A stretch of DNA of 64,000 nucleotides from Tretioscincus oriximinensis (GCA_022410635.1 JAJVDF010000363.1:423980-487979), one strand, 5' to 3'. Shown: positions 51,996 to 63,430, numbered from the stretch's first letter. The notes: generated by a model not told the origin, from the letters alone. Translations and numbers: made by a program.

Positions 51996-52282
51996 TGGTA
52001 CTATTTAATGTCTAAACATAAACCATTGGGATTTGCTGCACTCACTTCGCTAAGATCCAAACCTATATACGGTATCTGAACCAGCCAGAACTGATGGTTT
52101 AGACCACAGGTCAGAATTTACGGCTCTAGAGCCATCTGCGGTTCTTTGGCCGCTTGAGTGTGGCTCTGACCTCACCAGAAGAACCTGGGGGGGGATTTCC
52201 CCTGTTTTACCTCCTCAAAATGTCTGTAATTGATTTTGGTGGTATGCACTGTGTCTACGTCATCCAGACAAGGAACCCCCCC

Positions 52283-52456
52283 CCAAGAACAGTTCCAGAT
52301 GTCGGCAGCGAGTGACGGCCGGCTGCCTGTGGCTGTGAAACAGTCTAGAAACTGTTGTTGGCGCATGGCGCACAGTTCCTGGGCACAGCCACAGGCAGGC
52401 GGCTGAGTCAGACAAGTGGCAGTCGCTTGCTGATGATGTCCAGAACTGCTCTTGGT
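52283..52456. repeat. Imperfect palindrome (about 174 bp)
   Basis: The left arm includes CCAAGAACAGTTCCAGATGT and GGCTGCCTGTGGCTGTG. The right arm includes CACAGCCACAGGCAGGC and GTCCAGAACTGCTCTTGG, which pair. Upstream sequence GGCTCTAGAGCCATCTGCGG (52120) resembles hAT-type ends, so this may be the core of a DNA element. Confidence 0.65.
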
Positions 52457-52561
52457 ATGCACCCAGTCTGCAAATCTAAAAAGAAAGATAAAGAGAGAGA
52501 AGGGAAGCAGGAAAGAAAAAGNAAAGTAAAGGAAAAAGTCTTGGGAAAGGGTGGGGCTCGG

Positions 52562-52875
52562 GAAGAAGAAGAAGAAGAACTTGNTTCTTATACCCCACTT
52601 TTCTCACCTTTNAAAGGGACTCAAAGCGGCTTACAAGGATATATTTTGCCCGAAGGCTTCCATTCTATCTTCCCCACCAGGCTATGGTGGTTCCCATGTA
52701 TCTACTTGCAGTCAGTTGCAATTTCTTGCAATTCATGCTTTCGAATAGCTGGGTTGGCTAGAGCTACAGGCTAGTGGAAGGTGCTCACCCCTCCCCACTT
52801 CCAACACAGGGCTTCGAAACCCCATCTCCCAGGCGAGAGACAGATTCCTAAGCAACTGAGCTATCCGTGCAGCCC
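52562..52875 (-). mobile_element. tRNA-derived SINE (Sauria-SINE type)
   Basis: On the minus strand: head GCACGGATAGCTCAGTTGCT, B-box-like GGGGTTTCGAAGCCC, body GGAGGGGTGAGCACC, then CTTGTAAGCCGCTTTGAGTC and GGGGTATAAGAANC, ending in TTCTTCTTCTTC. It is nearly full length and the best complete copy in the window. Confidence 0.9.
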
Positions 52876-53686
52876 CTAAGTCACCCTGGGAAGGGGGCAT
52901 GGTGACAAAATATCTTTCAACTCCAAAAGGTTTACACCATAGAAAGGTGTGATATGGAACAGCAGCATGATGTTGCTGGTCCAAAAGTGGCATCTGAGCA
53001 CCCCAAAGAGGGAAAGAAAGTTACGAACATCATTGTCACTGGGGAACCCATTTCAGCAGCACACAGGTGTTTCACTAAAATGAGACCCTAGATTATCTGA
53101 AAAATAGAGGTGTGCTTTTTCAGGCGTTCTTCCTTCTTCTTTCTTCACCTCAGTCTCCATCCATTTCCTCTCCGTCTTCTATCCTTTATATGTCAGCTGC
53201 TGTGATTTCAGCCACTATTTCCATCTCTCATCCTGGATACTTCTCATTCATTACTCCTTTCACACAATTAACTGATGCCTTGTGGCAACAGAGGGTAGCT
53301 TAGATTTTAACCAGAATGTTTCACTTCAAACGCCAATAATTAGTAATATTTAAAAAGCAGAGAAAATTAAGGGAACAAAACATGTAAATTGCTTTTAAGT
53401 GTGTACTNTGAAGTTAATGCTGCTGATGCAAGCAAATTTTGAGCATTCACATAATGTCATATAGGCATGAAAATTGTCAGCCTATATTTCTACTCATTTA
53501 ATCTGGATTTATCCTTTGAGCAGAAAATCCAAAGCATTATAAACAGACAATCAGAAATATTACTAGGAACCTGTTTGTAATATCAAAATTATTAATCTAA
53601 ATATTAACCCTCCTTAAACCTAAAAGCAACATATTTATGGGGCCATGAAATATTCTATGTGAAATATTATTTTCTCAATCAAATGA

Positions 53687-53859
53687 GTAGTCAATTTCAG
53701 AGAAATAGCCGTGTTAGTCTAGCAGAAAGTCCAGCAAAGGAGCTAGCAGCACTTTGAGACTAACTTGAGATGCATCTGAAGAAGTAGACCTGTCTACGAA
53801 AGCTTATGCCAACCACTTTTCTCAAGTTAGTTGCAAAGTGCTGCTAGCTCNTTTGCTGG
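53687..53859 (+). mobile_element. Hairpin retroposon-like repeat, copy 4
   Basis: It is bounded by a perfect 12-bp direct repeat, TCAATCAAATGA (53675-53686 and 53860-53871). Head TTTCAGAGAAATAGCCGTGT, left arm AGCAAAGGAGCTAGCAGC and ACTAACTTGAGA, right arm TCTCAAGTTAGT and GCTGCTAGCTC. There is no poly(A) tail. Confidence 0.85.
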
Positions 53860-54255
53860 TCAATCAAATGAAACATTTAACTCTGTGTTCTAACATTTTT
53901 TATCACATCAAAACTATTGATGACAAAAACAACTGACTTTCAGATGCAACAATTAATTAAGCTCCATAGAGACACAATGTCCAGATATATTTCTTACCTA
54001 TTTTATAAGTGATCCCTGTATCAGAGTACTGGCCCAAATTCTGCCCAACAACCATATAAGCCTTGGCATAGTTCACATTTTCACCACTTGTTCACTTCCA
54101 CAATGCACATTGTTGCCATATTTCTGTTTTAATTTGGAACAAATAGTTAAACATTACTTGGCACATTTACGCAAATGAACCCATCTCTTCATGTACTTTG
54201 GGGATGGGTGGGTTATGACTGCAATTTGTTTTTAAATACTCTTTCAGATNGTTTT

Positions 54256-54392
54256 TTTCAGAGAAATAGCCGTGTTAGTCTGTAGAAAGTCCACCAAAGG
54301 NTGNATCTGAAGAAGTAGACTTGTCTATGAAAGCTTATGCCACCCACTTTTCTCTAGTTAGTCCCAAAGTGCTACTAGCTCCTTTTCTGGTC
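54256..54392 (+). mobile_element. Hairpin retroposon-like repeat, copy 5 (left arm reduced)
   Basis: The head TTTCAGAGAAATAGCCGTGT is followed almost directly by the loop and right arm (GAAGAAGTAGACTTGTC, GTGCTACTAGCTCC). Three N bases at 54250-54304 mark the place where the left arm should be, so the shortening could be an assembly effect. Confidence 0.7.
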
Positions 54393-54394
54393 TT

Positions 54395-54530
54395 TCAACT
54401 TTTGTTTTTATATAACTTATGTTTTATTGCATTTGATTTTATATAATTATCATGTATTTTATGGTTTGTATTGTGAGCCGCCCAGAGCCCACTTGTGGGG
54501 TGAGTAGAGTATAAATCAAAGAGTAAANTC
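54395..54530 (+). mobile_element. LINE 3' tail, third type
   Basis: TTATGTTTTATTGCATTTGA, GTATTTTATGGTTTGTATTG, GCCCAGAGCCCACTTGTGGG and TATAAATCAAAGAGTAAA match the tail at 57930-58105. Confidence 0.7.
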
Positions 54531-55805
54531 TCAGGTTTGATTTGCATTTTGACTTGAGATTGGTCCAAACAATTAGAAGAAATAGATACATCCATACCTT
54601 GATCAGTCCCCAACCATGTCCACTCTACTCTTACTCTGCTCTAATTCTTATTTTTGGTAGACTGCCTTTAAGTAGTCCCTATTCATTCCAAATGGACAGG
54701 AACAGTCCCAAGACAAAGTGCAAATCCATCATACTGCCAGCTTCCTGGTCCAAAAAAGTTAAGACTATTTCCTCTGTCTTGGTGNCTGGATGAAGGAACA
54801 CTACATATGCCAATCATGGCAGCCAGAGGGACAGTAAGGGATTGTTGGGGCAGCAAAGTGTCCAATACAATATTCTATGAGTTCCTTGGCCAGGAGCAGG
54901 AGTGCTTCTGTCCTAACTTGCATACAGACTCCTTCTCACATCAGAAGAACATAATGGTTTCCAATGACCATTCCTTGAAGGTAAGAGGGAAAAGATAGGT
55001 GCTGGTGGTGGATTAAAATCTGATTATTTTTAAAAACTGTGGGCCTGTTGGAGGGGAGGAGTGTGGTTTGGGTGGCAGGAAATATGGCTTGGATGTGGGA
55101 GAGGGTATGGATGTAGGAGGGGAGAAGCAGGGAGCTCCCAAACTTGGGGTTGTGGCAACCCTAACTATTCCAGATTAGAAGTACAGATTTGATCTGGATT
55201 ATCATTAACAGACAATATGAATTAATGAGCCCTTTAGACCAGATTACTTGGTATGTGCATAAAGAGCCTAAGCTTAGCCTGTGTATACTTGTTACCATGG
55301 AACAATCTTCAACAGGTTAAATGGTACCCAAGACTAGAACCAAACTTAAGCCCCAGCTATCATCCTGAGAAGAGGACACGACATTCTGGCTTGAGTGTTA
55401 GATTCCCTGCACTGAGGGATCTATATCCCGTTATTCTAGCTCACAGTGGTCACTTAGCCATTCTGGCAGAACTGAAGTGCTGCCTACACTTCAATACACA
55501 GTTGGCTGCCATGGACAAACAAACCATTAGCTGCCAGATGCTGCATAATATCCTTCCAAGCTAAGATAGATGCTAATCACGTAAGCATACCTTTAGGGCA
55601 GCAAAAGTGTATGTGCAATAANTTCAGCCTTCATCCAACTCAATAAATATGGCCAAAACTGAGGTCTTACTAGTGACTAGTCTAGGGACTAATTGTAGAT
55701 GGATGTTAGTTGCATCACTAGCAAGAATATGGTAATAACAATAGCTTCATTGGAAACCTGAATCTTTACATGGAAGTTACCCATAATTCACACATAATAC
55801 CCACA

Positions 55806-55978
55806 ATTTGCCACAGGAGGTGGTGAGTTCATCTTCGCTGGAAGTCTTTAAACAGCGACTGGACAGTCATCTGTCTGGGATGGTTAAATGAATCCTGCAT
55901 TGAGCAGGGGGTTGAACTTGATGGCCCTGGAGGTCCCTTCCAACTGTATGATTCTATGATTCTATGATTTTATGATTC
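55806..55978 (+). mobile_element. CR1 LINE 3' end, second subfamily
   Basis: Reads CCACAGGAGGTGGTGAGTTC, GGCCCTGGAGGTCCCTTCCA and then repeated ATTCTATG units. It matches 47418-47640 and is 5'-truncated. Confidence 0.85.
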
Positions 55979-56626
55979 ATAGGGACAAGATCAGAAAGTA
56001 AAGGCTTTTGTACTGAGTATTAAAACAATTGCCATGCAGAGTATAATTCCTGTCATTATTGTGATTAATAGTTCCAAGTATTAGAGGTAGTGAGATTGTT
56101 TGTATGTTTTGTCCACAAAGACCAGCCAGGAACTCCTCAAGCTACTTTGTCTGTAACTATAGTTTTTAAAAGATATTTTGATGGAAAGCTGACATGAAAA
56201 GGGAATTAGCAAATGTGCCTTCAGCCATGACAAAAACTCCTAACATAACTTGAAAAAATAAACAAGCATCATTATTAACTGAGCCATTAACAATTTTAAA
56301 CATTATTCTTCTCCCTTTGCTTGCATTTGCTTGGCACTGGAAATATAACCATTTCCATGCTCAACATACACAATTTTGACTTTAGTGTGGAAAATACTCC
56401 CACTACAGGTATTACACATGAAACAAATAAAGGTATGTTTGCTTTATCATAGAGTATTTCCTCACAGACTGGAAATGAATCTTGCATTACAGTTAAAAAA
56501 AAAAANAAATCAAATATACTGTTTAAGATCAAAACTGCCATTAGGGATGCAACCCAGGAGAAAGTGTCTTTGGCCCTGGTTACAATTAAGTTTTAATTCA
56601 GTCCTGGAGAGAGAGAGAAACCACAT

Positions 56627-56945
56627 CATAAGAACATAAGAAGAGCCATACTGGATCAGGCCACAGCCCATCGAGTCCAGCATTCTGTGTCACACAAAGG
56701 CCCACCAGATGCACCTGGGCAGTCCGAACAGAGGAGAGCAAAATATGCTGCTCCTGTTCGTGACTCCCTGCAAATGGTATTTCAAAAGTCCTGCCTGTTG
56801 CTCCATCCCGGAGGCTACATCCAGACAACTATCTTAGTATCCATTTATACCCTTAGTGTCCATAAACCTGTCTAGTCCTGTCTTGAAACTATCCAAGCTG
56901 TTAGCTACCACTACCTCTTCAGGAAGTAAATTCCACAGGCCGAAG
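56627..56945 (-). mobile_element. CR1-type LINE 3' end
   Basis: The reverse complement of the 15640-15972 segment: CATAAGAACATAAGAAGAGC at the tail, GGAGGCTACATCCAGACAAC, and AGTAAATTCCACAGGCC at the protein end. It is well conserved, so relatively young. Confidence 0.88.
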
Positions 56946-57039
56946 CTGTTTTCTTTTGGCATTCTTCAACACAGAAAACCTTGGGGTTTTGATAATGTGG
57001 AAAGGAAATTGCTCTTCATTTTGCTGCTGTGTTTTCCAT

Positions 57040-58110
57040 TCAGAAANTGATCAAGGCCTTTGAGCTCAGTTGTAGTTCCCAGGAACAATTATTAGATCAT
57101 TCATATAGAATGGGANCAGATAGGATCAAAGACAGATATGCAGCAGCCCGTTTGTTAACAGGTACTAGACTGNCCAGATTTTCTGAGGCCCAAACCAGGT
57201 GATTAATATGCATGCTAATTTGCATATTCATAAATATGCAAATCACCCACCAACATGCATACGCCTCCGAAATCCCCGCCCAAGAAATCTGCGAAGTATG
57301 TGAGAATTTTTAAAGTGTGCAAGAATATTTTGAAGTGTNTGAGAAATTTGCATTTTTTTATTATTTACTGAGGGGAGGGTGCCTTCAGGAGCCAGCCCCG
57401 GTTGCCAGAGACACCTAGTGGCGGTGCAGTGCATTTTAAAAAAAATAAAAATAAATTTTTCCTTCAGCAAAAAATGGGGAAATGGCGCTACCCCAGGAGA
57501 GCAGGGTAGACACCCCAAAACCAGGTTTCCTCCCCAAAAGGTGGCCAACATTTCCCCTATTTTACAGGAACTGCACTGGTTGCCAATTGAGTTCTGAAAG
57601 TCTTATGGCCCTTATATTTGCAGGACCACATTGCCCTCTATATACCCAAGAGAACATTAAGATCATCTATAAAGCTTAATCGGTTACAGGTTCCTGGTGT
57701 CAATGAGGCCCACCTTTCGGTCATCAAAAATAAGGCATTCTCTTGTTTCGCCCCTACCTGGTGGAACACCCTCTCTATGACTACTCGAGCAATTCAAGAA
57801 CTGTCAAGTTTTTGGAGAGCATGTAAGGCAAAATTGTTCCACCAGACCTTTGACTAGCTTCAGTCTGGCCTCAGGCTGGTCTGCATCTTCTGTTGTTTGT
57901 AATACTGCCCTGTGGATATNGGGTATGTTGGGGGAGTTAAGATTGTAATTTGTTTTTAATTATTTCCTGGATTTGTTTTATATAATTCATGCTGTATTGT
58001 ACTGGATTTNTATAATGTTTTGGTATTTTATGGTTTGTATTGTATTGTGTGTCACCCAGAGCCCTTTGTGGGGTAGGCAGGGTATAAATCAAAGAGTAAA
58101 GCAAAGTAAA
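57040..58110 (+). pseudogene. L2-like LINE, C-terminal ORF part, split by a MITE
   Basis: Before the insertion the frame reads QEQLLDHSYRMG and DRYAAARLLTGT (to about 57166). After it, ISPILQELHWLPIEF (57549-57597), IFAGPHCPLYT and FAPTWWNTLSM follow, the usual C-terminal signature of L2-clade proteins. The tail GTCACCCAGAGCCCTTTGTG ends near 58110 with TAAAGCAAAGTAAAAGTAAA. Frameshifts break the frame. Confidence 0.75.
57167..57548 (+). mobile_element. hAT-like MITE nested in L2
   Basis: It starts AGACTGNCCAGATTTTCTGA and ends CCCAAAAGGTGGCCAAC, diverged versions of the 6437 MITE ends. The interior has CCTAGTGGCGGTGCAGTGC and a TGCATGCTAATTTGCATATT palindrome-rich part. It sits exactly between two halves of one L2 reading frame. 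Confidence 0.7.
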
Positions 58111-58252
58111 AGTAAAGATACAAAATATGCAGTTTGAGGGAATAGTGGTTTTCTTCAAATTACATATTTTTAATGCCCACATTTGCTCCATCAGGAAGTC
58201 AGGAAATAGGTAGGTGTGTTGAAGAAAAAGATAAAGAAGACATCATCCANGT

Positions 58253-58380
58253 ACAAGAACATAAGAAATGCCACACTAGAATGGCCTAACTAGTCCTGCA
58301 GTCTGCTTTTATAATGGTCAACCAGATATACAAGGAAGTCTACTAACAGGACACTAGCAATCAGCTTGCTCAGCTTGCAA
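58253..58380 (-). mobile_element. CR1-type LINE fragment
   Basis: AAGAACATAAGAAATGCCAC and CTAACTAGTCCTGCAGTCTG are the reverse of a CR1 3' terminus; the rest is too diverged to align by eye. Confidence 0.5.
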
Positions 58381-59639
58381 TCTCCCAGCAACTGAGGTTC
58401 AGAGGCAGACAGCTTTCTCCTGTCCTTAGAGCTAATATACATGGATAACTCTAGCATCTCATTTCATGTCACCTCCTTCCTAACTCTGATCTACTTCCAT
58501 TTGAAGAGAGCAAAGTCTTCAGGAGAAGATAGCAGGCAAGATGGGGAGCTGCTAGAAACCTTCTAGAACTTCTTGTGGGGCAACAGGTGAGCAACACTAG
58601 AACAAAATATCATGGCCAGGAACTCTATTCCAGACTACTTTCACAGATTCTCAAAAGCCCACTTTCTAGGCTGGTTGAAGGCCTCCAAGTGATCCTCAGC
58701 TCTCAAAATCCTATTAGTAGGTCCAACTGATCACCTTTCCAGGTCATCAACCAGGACTGTATTGAATAACAGCATTCATTTATAGCCCCAAGTCATTCTG
58801 AATTATGCACAATGTATACAGTTCCATTGTGGGTTGCAACTATTGGCTGATGTTCAAGCATGCCTATCATTGCTGAAACCAAACCACAAATTTTGAATAC
58901 ACTCAAAAGCTAAGTGGGCCTGCAGATATAACACACAAATGCACACATCACATGGGCTCACGCATGTATCTAACCATGCCATCTTCTATACAGCTAAGGG
59001 TGTTACAGGTGTATTCAATTTTGCACTCACAACATCTCAGGGTTGCTTTGTATTTCTACAAGCAGTCTTAAACCATAGCTCAATTCAAGAGAGAAGTGTG
59101 CAGGTTAAATATATATAGACAAAATACAACCCACCCACCCATTTTAATAACTGGCTTTGATCTTGCATTTCAAGCTTGGGCAGCAACAGCAAAGCAGACA
59201 ATTTTCTCTTGCTATTCTCATGCACTAACTACATGATTCCAGGAATGCCAGAGTACATTTGCATTTTATTTTTCCTCTCTCTTACAAAAAGCCTTCCTAG
59301 GTTTTGAGCTANCAGACACAGATCACACAAGAACAATTGATAATTGAATTTGGACCTGAAAAGTAAATATAAAAGGCATACCTGAGGCTTAAGCAATTAG
59401 AGGAGCTCCCTTTTTTGACATATAGCCCGTACCCCAAGCCACAGCTATTTCAGAGACCTACTGGTCTTTAGTCTTTTTCAGCTCTGCACTGAGAAAATTG
59501 CCATAAGCATAAATAATCAGTCACTGCCATAATGGAAAAGGCCACTGGAGACTGAATTTCTCTCCGTTATCCATCCCTGCTGCCCGGGTAGATTTTTCAG
59601 CTCCGGATATAGCTTTTTCATAGATAATACAATTCCGAA

Positions 59640-59850
59640 GGCTGTCACATCTCTCAGTGAGCATGAGAAAAACCACAGCCGGCAGATTCAGAGCAAGGGG
59701 GAGGGATCAGCTGGGGAGGAGGAGCACAAGAAAAAGGGTCAGGCAGAGAAGCAGAGGAGGGAGATTTTCGTGTTCAGAAAGGAGGAGAAGAAGCATTTGG
59801 AAGAAGGAGCAAGCCTGGTAGGAGGATACGAATGTTGCTGCCACTCACCC
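59640..59850 (-). promoter_or_regulatory. Possible PAK6 upstream exon or promoter
   Basis: A strongly pyrimidine-rich (minus strand) stretch with CTCCTCCTCCCCAGCTG and CCGGCTGTGG. A donor-like GTGAGTGG follows CTGCTGTGG at its right end in plus coordinates (about 59840-59860), but on the minus strand that site precedes the stretch rather than ending it. It is non-repetitive as far as I can see. The idea that it is a 5' non-coding exon or promoter is speculative. Confidence 0.2.
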
Positions 59851-61316
59851 ACAGCAGATCACACATAAAAAAACCAGCTTGGAAATACCAGTATGAAATG
59901 GTTTGGTTTGGTTTCCTCCTGGTTAGGAAAAAGCATCTCTAACATCATCCCAATGCATCTGACTGAACTGAATGGGGGCAGTTCCTGCATGTACCCTCCT
60001 TAGCTATGCACTACCAGCTTGAACAGGTTTAACCAAGAATGGCTTAGCCACTTCTACTTCAGCAGTTGATAGGAAAAACAGACACAGGCTGGTTCCCAGT
60101 CATTGGGGACTAGGGCAGACCTGATGACTATGGTTATGACAACCTGTTGATGTGGAAGTACCTGCTGTTAATGTTGAGCAATGGACTGATTTGCATTCAT
60201 ATCCTATCCCACACCTCAAGGCATTACAATAGTCCTCATTTCCACCATCATCCGATTAGTAGGCCATGAAAACCAAGATAATAATATGAAAATCTGTCTA
60301 GTCGCTTTTTAAGTATCCAGTAATGAAGAGTTCCAGACTGAATCAAGAAGAAGCTCTGTATGAAATCCTAACCATTGTAGCTGCTAACAAACAATGTATT
60401 GTTTGTTTAAATATTTACGTATAAAAAGAAAAGAACAATGATCAGAGGAAGCTAAGCATCAAAAAACAGAATGAAAAACTATGTTTTAACCAGGTGTCAA
60501 AAATATCTGTAAAGCTGGCACCGGAATATCCAGTGATGCCATTTATACATGTAAGAAAGGCACACTACAAAAAGGTTTTCCGGGTATAATTTCCCGCTTT
60601 TACACTCATCCCAGCTGTCCCTAGATTACACTAANACAGATTCCTATCCAATCACTAATCAGATTGCCACGGAACTGTGAAGGGGGGTTGGGTGGAGAGC
60701 AAACGTACGTTGGAATTCACAGACCCAGACAATCCCAGACAATTAATTCAGTTGTCTTTGGTATTGTTCAGTACTCATAAGGAGTTAAATGTTGGCTGAC
60801 GGAACCAGGCTAGCCTGGTTCACTAATCCATATTACTGGGCTCATTATTCCAGATCAGTGCAACTACATAGCACTGATCTAGAATTGCTGGAGGAGAGTG
60901 AATTTCAGCAGCAACGCAAACAAAATTGTATTCTTCCAAGTCCCTGAGGCAGAAATGTTTGTTCCTAGATATCAGAAATTTGGGGATGCTGTTTTGAGGC
61001 TCCCATAAAGCTTGGCATGNGCTGATAGACAAGCATCATCTGCACTTGTGGTGTTGATTAAGATTTGCNCGAGTAACACTACACAGCCTCAAAGCTCATC
61101 TAAGCTTTGAAGTTGGATCCCAAAGCTTCTCAAGAGGCATTTCTAACCACCATAGGCTTGGGGCTGTGGCTTCAAAGCTCAGAGCCTCAGAGAACAGGGA
61201 GGCTTCAAAACTGCAGTCCCGAGACTCTAATGACTAGGAACAAATGTTCTTAGACTTACTTTCTCTTGCTTTCCCTTTAGAGTGCCCTGACAAGTCCTTA
61301 TGTGGGATGTGCTCCA

Positions 61317-61655
61317 TTTATTATTTATTTATATTTATACCCCGCATTATACCCAAAGGTCTCAGGGCAGCCAACAATAAAAACAACAATACAAAATTGA
61401 CATTAAAAACAATATAGAACAGTATCTAAAAGTTGGAAGAAAAATAAGATTTCTTCAACAAAAAGCCAGGTTAAAGAGCTGCATCTTCAAAGGTCTTCTA
61501 AAGGAATACAGTTATCATGACTGACACACCTCAAGGGGGAGGCTGCTCCATAGACTGGGGGCGACCACCGAAAAGGCTCTACTCTGGGTTCCCATTCCAT
61601 CTGCTGCTGAGAGGGGTGGTACAACCAGGAAGCCCTCCCCTGAAGATCTTTAGAT
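61317..61655 (-). mobile_element. L2-like LINE 3' end with ORF C-terminus
   Basis: On the minus strand: GRASWLYHPSQQQ, WSPPVYGAASPLR-like remnants, then the 3' tail with GGCTGCCCTGAGACCTTTGG and GGTATAAATATAAATAAATA. It is the minus-strand counterpart of 21640-21972. Confidence 0.8.
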
Positions 61656-62479
61656 GAGTGAATCCTGAACATTCATGGTGCCCCCCCCCCCAAGATTCCT
61701 GTCTGAGTTTGAAAATATCAAAGGGACCCAAATTCCCTGTTCTAGTTCAAACATATCAAGCAATAACATTTTACTTTTCTGTTCAGGAAAAAAGAACAAA
61801 AAACACAGACCTACTGTACAATCACTTTTATCATCAAATTTTCTTGTTTTCCTCCCTGCAATAAAGCTGTACTCCTGCATTTCAGAAACACTAACAACAT
61901 CTCAGACTGATGGGATGCATTAACTCCTTTATGAACACAGATTGTCATTCCACTAGAAACAAGATTGAGAAAGAGAAAGACTTTATTATAGAGCTAGGCT
62001 GTATGGGGACAGAAGAGAAAGAACCGGTAAGATCTCAGATGTTTTTTTCTGTATTGNATCTTACTCTAGGTTATAACATGGGATCTATTGTAAACTGTAC
62101 AACCATGAAGATAACAGATCACTATTCTGGGATATAATCTGGAATAAGGAGCAGTGCAGAAAGGACCAGTGTTTTGTGCAACATTGCACTAAGGAAAAAT
62201 AAAAAAGGAAAATAACTTTTAAATCTCAATCTTTTAAGTCTCAATCTCGCCTTATTTTTAGAATAATATCTATGTTTTTAAAAACATGCTGCCTTTTTGT
62301 ATCATGAAAATTGACTGACCCCATCATTTTGTAAATAAAATATTTGGTGTTCACTGTTATTTGTTTTGCTTTTTCAACTTTCAGGCCATGGCTACACAGG
62401 AGTTGTGAAAGGCACCTCTGGAAGTAGGACACTCAAGAGCCTCCCCTAGATTTGCACATAGAAACATGAGGCTGTATTT

Positions 62480-63190
62480 TAGGGTTGCCACCTTTTGATA
62501 AGTGAAATAAAGGACATGCTCTTAAAAATGCGGGACATTTCACAAAAATAAGAGACACTAAAAAAACTATAAAAACTAAAAAAAAAAAANACCAAATACC
62601 TGTAGGGCAAGTCCAAACCCCTAACAGCTTGGAGCCAGACAGGGCTCTGCAAAATAGAAAAGTTGGTGCTCAAATTAAGCTCCCTACTGGGGCAGAATGT
62701 TCACCTTGCAGCCTAGGCTGCAGCAAGCCGAAGCTCTTAGGCAAAAATGCCCAAGACGCTTCACAANTTAAACTTTGAAGCCAAACAGGGTCCAAGGAGA
62801 TACAGATAGGCAAAAAGGGCTTTTTGAGACTCACAGCAGGCGACTGGGGCCACAGAGAGAAGCGCTTCCTAGATTCACACCACAACAGATGGCGGACGCA
62901 ATGGAGACGAGCAAGAAGCACCAGCTCTTAATGCTCGTCTTCATGGCAAACAGTGCGGCGGCAGGCAACGCAGCCTTTTAAGGTTTCTGTCGAACCTCCG
63001 TCTCCGCCGTGCACCACAGCAGCTGGCGGTGTGCTCCTCCGAGGATACCCGGAAGTTCTGAGCGTTGCCACCGAGTCCAACTGCATCCTGCCTGCCTGCA
63101 GTACGGGACAATAACTGAGCAATACGGGACACGTAATTTTGAGCCAAAATACAGAACATCCCATATAATAAGGGACAGGTGGCAACTCTA
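62480..63190. mobile_element. 711-bp hAT-like element with CpG-rich insert
   Basis: The ends are inverted repeats: TAGGGTTGCCACCT at the left and AGGTGGCAACTCTA at the right. The 8 bp CTGTATTT lie on both sides (62472-62479 and 63191-63198), the duplication size typical of hAT transposons. Subterminal copies of GGGACA or AGGACA occur near both ends (62512, 62531, 63107, 63126, 63172), possibly transposase-binding sites. The middle (about 62680-63100) is GC- and CpG-rich and contains AGATGGCGGACG and CCCGGAAGTTCTG on the plus strand. No transposase is encoded. Confidence 0.88.
62889..62981 (+). other. 30-codon frame inside the hAT-like element
   Basis: The frame starts at ATGGCGGACGC and encodes MADAMETSKKHQLLMLVFMA plus NSAAAGNAAF before TAA. 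The start region has the look of a gene's first coding exon (CpG-rich, YY1-like ATGGCGG), but the peptide is unrecognised and could be incidental. Confidence 0.25.
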
Positions 63191-63221
63191 CTGTATTTGC
63201 CTCAGAGGTGTTGTTTTGACA

Positions 63222-63430
63222 NATGCTTTTAAATTATCTTCAGTTCTGAAGAACTGGGCTAAGATTGCTTCCCCACAAGTTTTTGTACTACACTGATATT
63301 AAAATGATTAAAAATTCGCCCCATGGGGTAAATTCTTAAATCATTTCAGTACCTGCGCAGTATAAAAAGCTTGTAGGAAGGCAACCTTAGCCTAGTTTTT
63401 CCAGAACTGAAGATGGATTAAAAGTACATG
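63222..63430. mobile_element. Palindromic MITE-like element
   Basis: The left arm has GCTTTTAAATTATCTTCAG, GAACTGGGCTAAGATTGC and CAAGTTTTTGTACTAC. The right arm has the complements CTGAAGATGGATTAAAAG, GGCAACCTTAGCCTAG and GTATAAAAAGCTTGTAG. The centre is at GCCCCATGGGG. A single related end (TTTTAATTCATCTTCAGTCC) occurs at 49461. Confidence 0.7.

Noticed and set aside
62670..63185. Minus-strand frames within the CpG-rich part of the hAT-like element as a host gene
   Set aside because: They cross the element and lack any domain; open only because of GC-rich composition.
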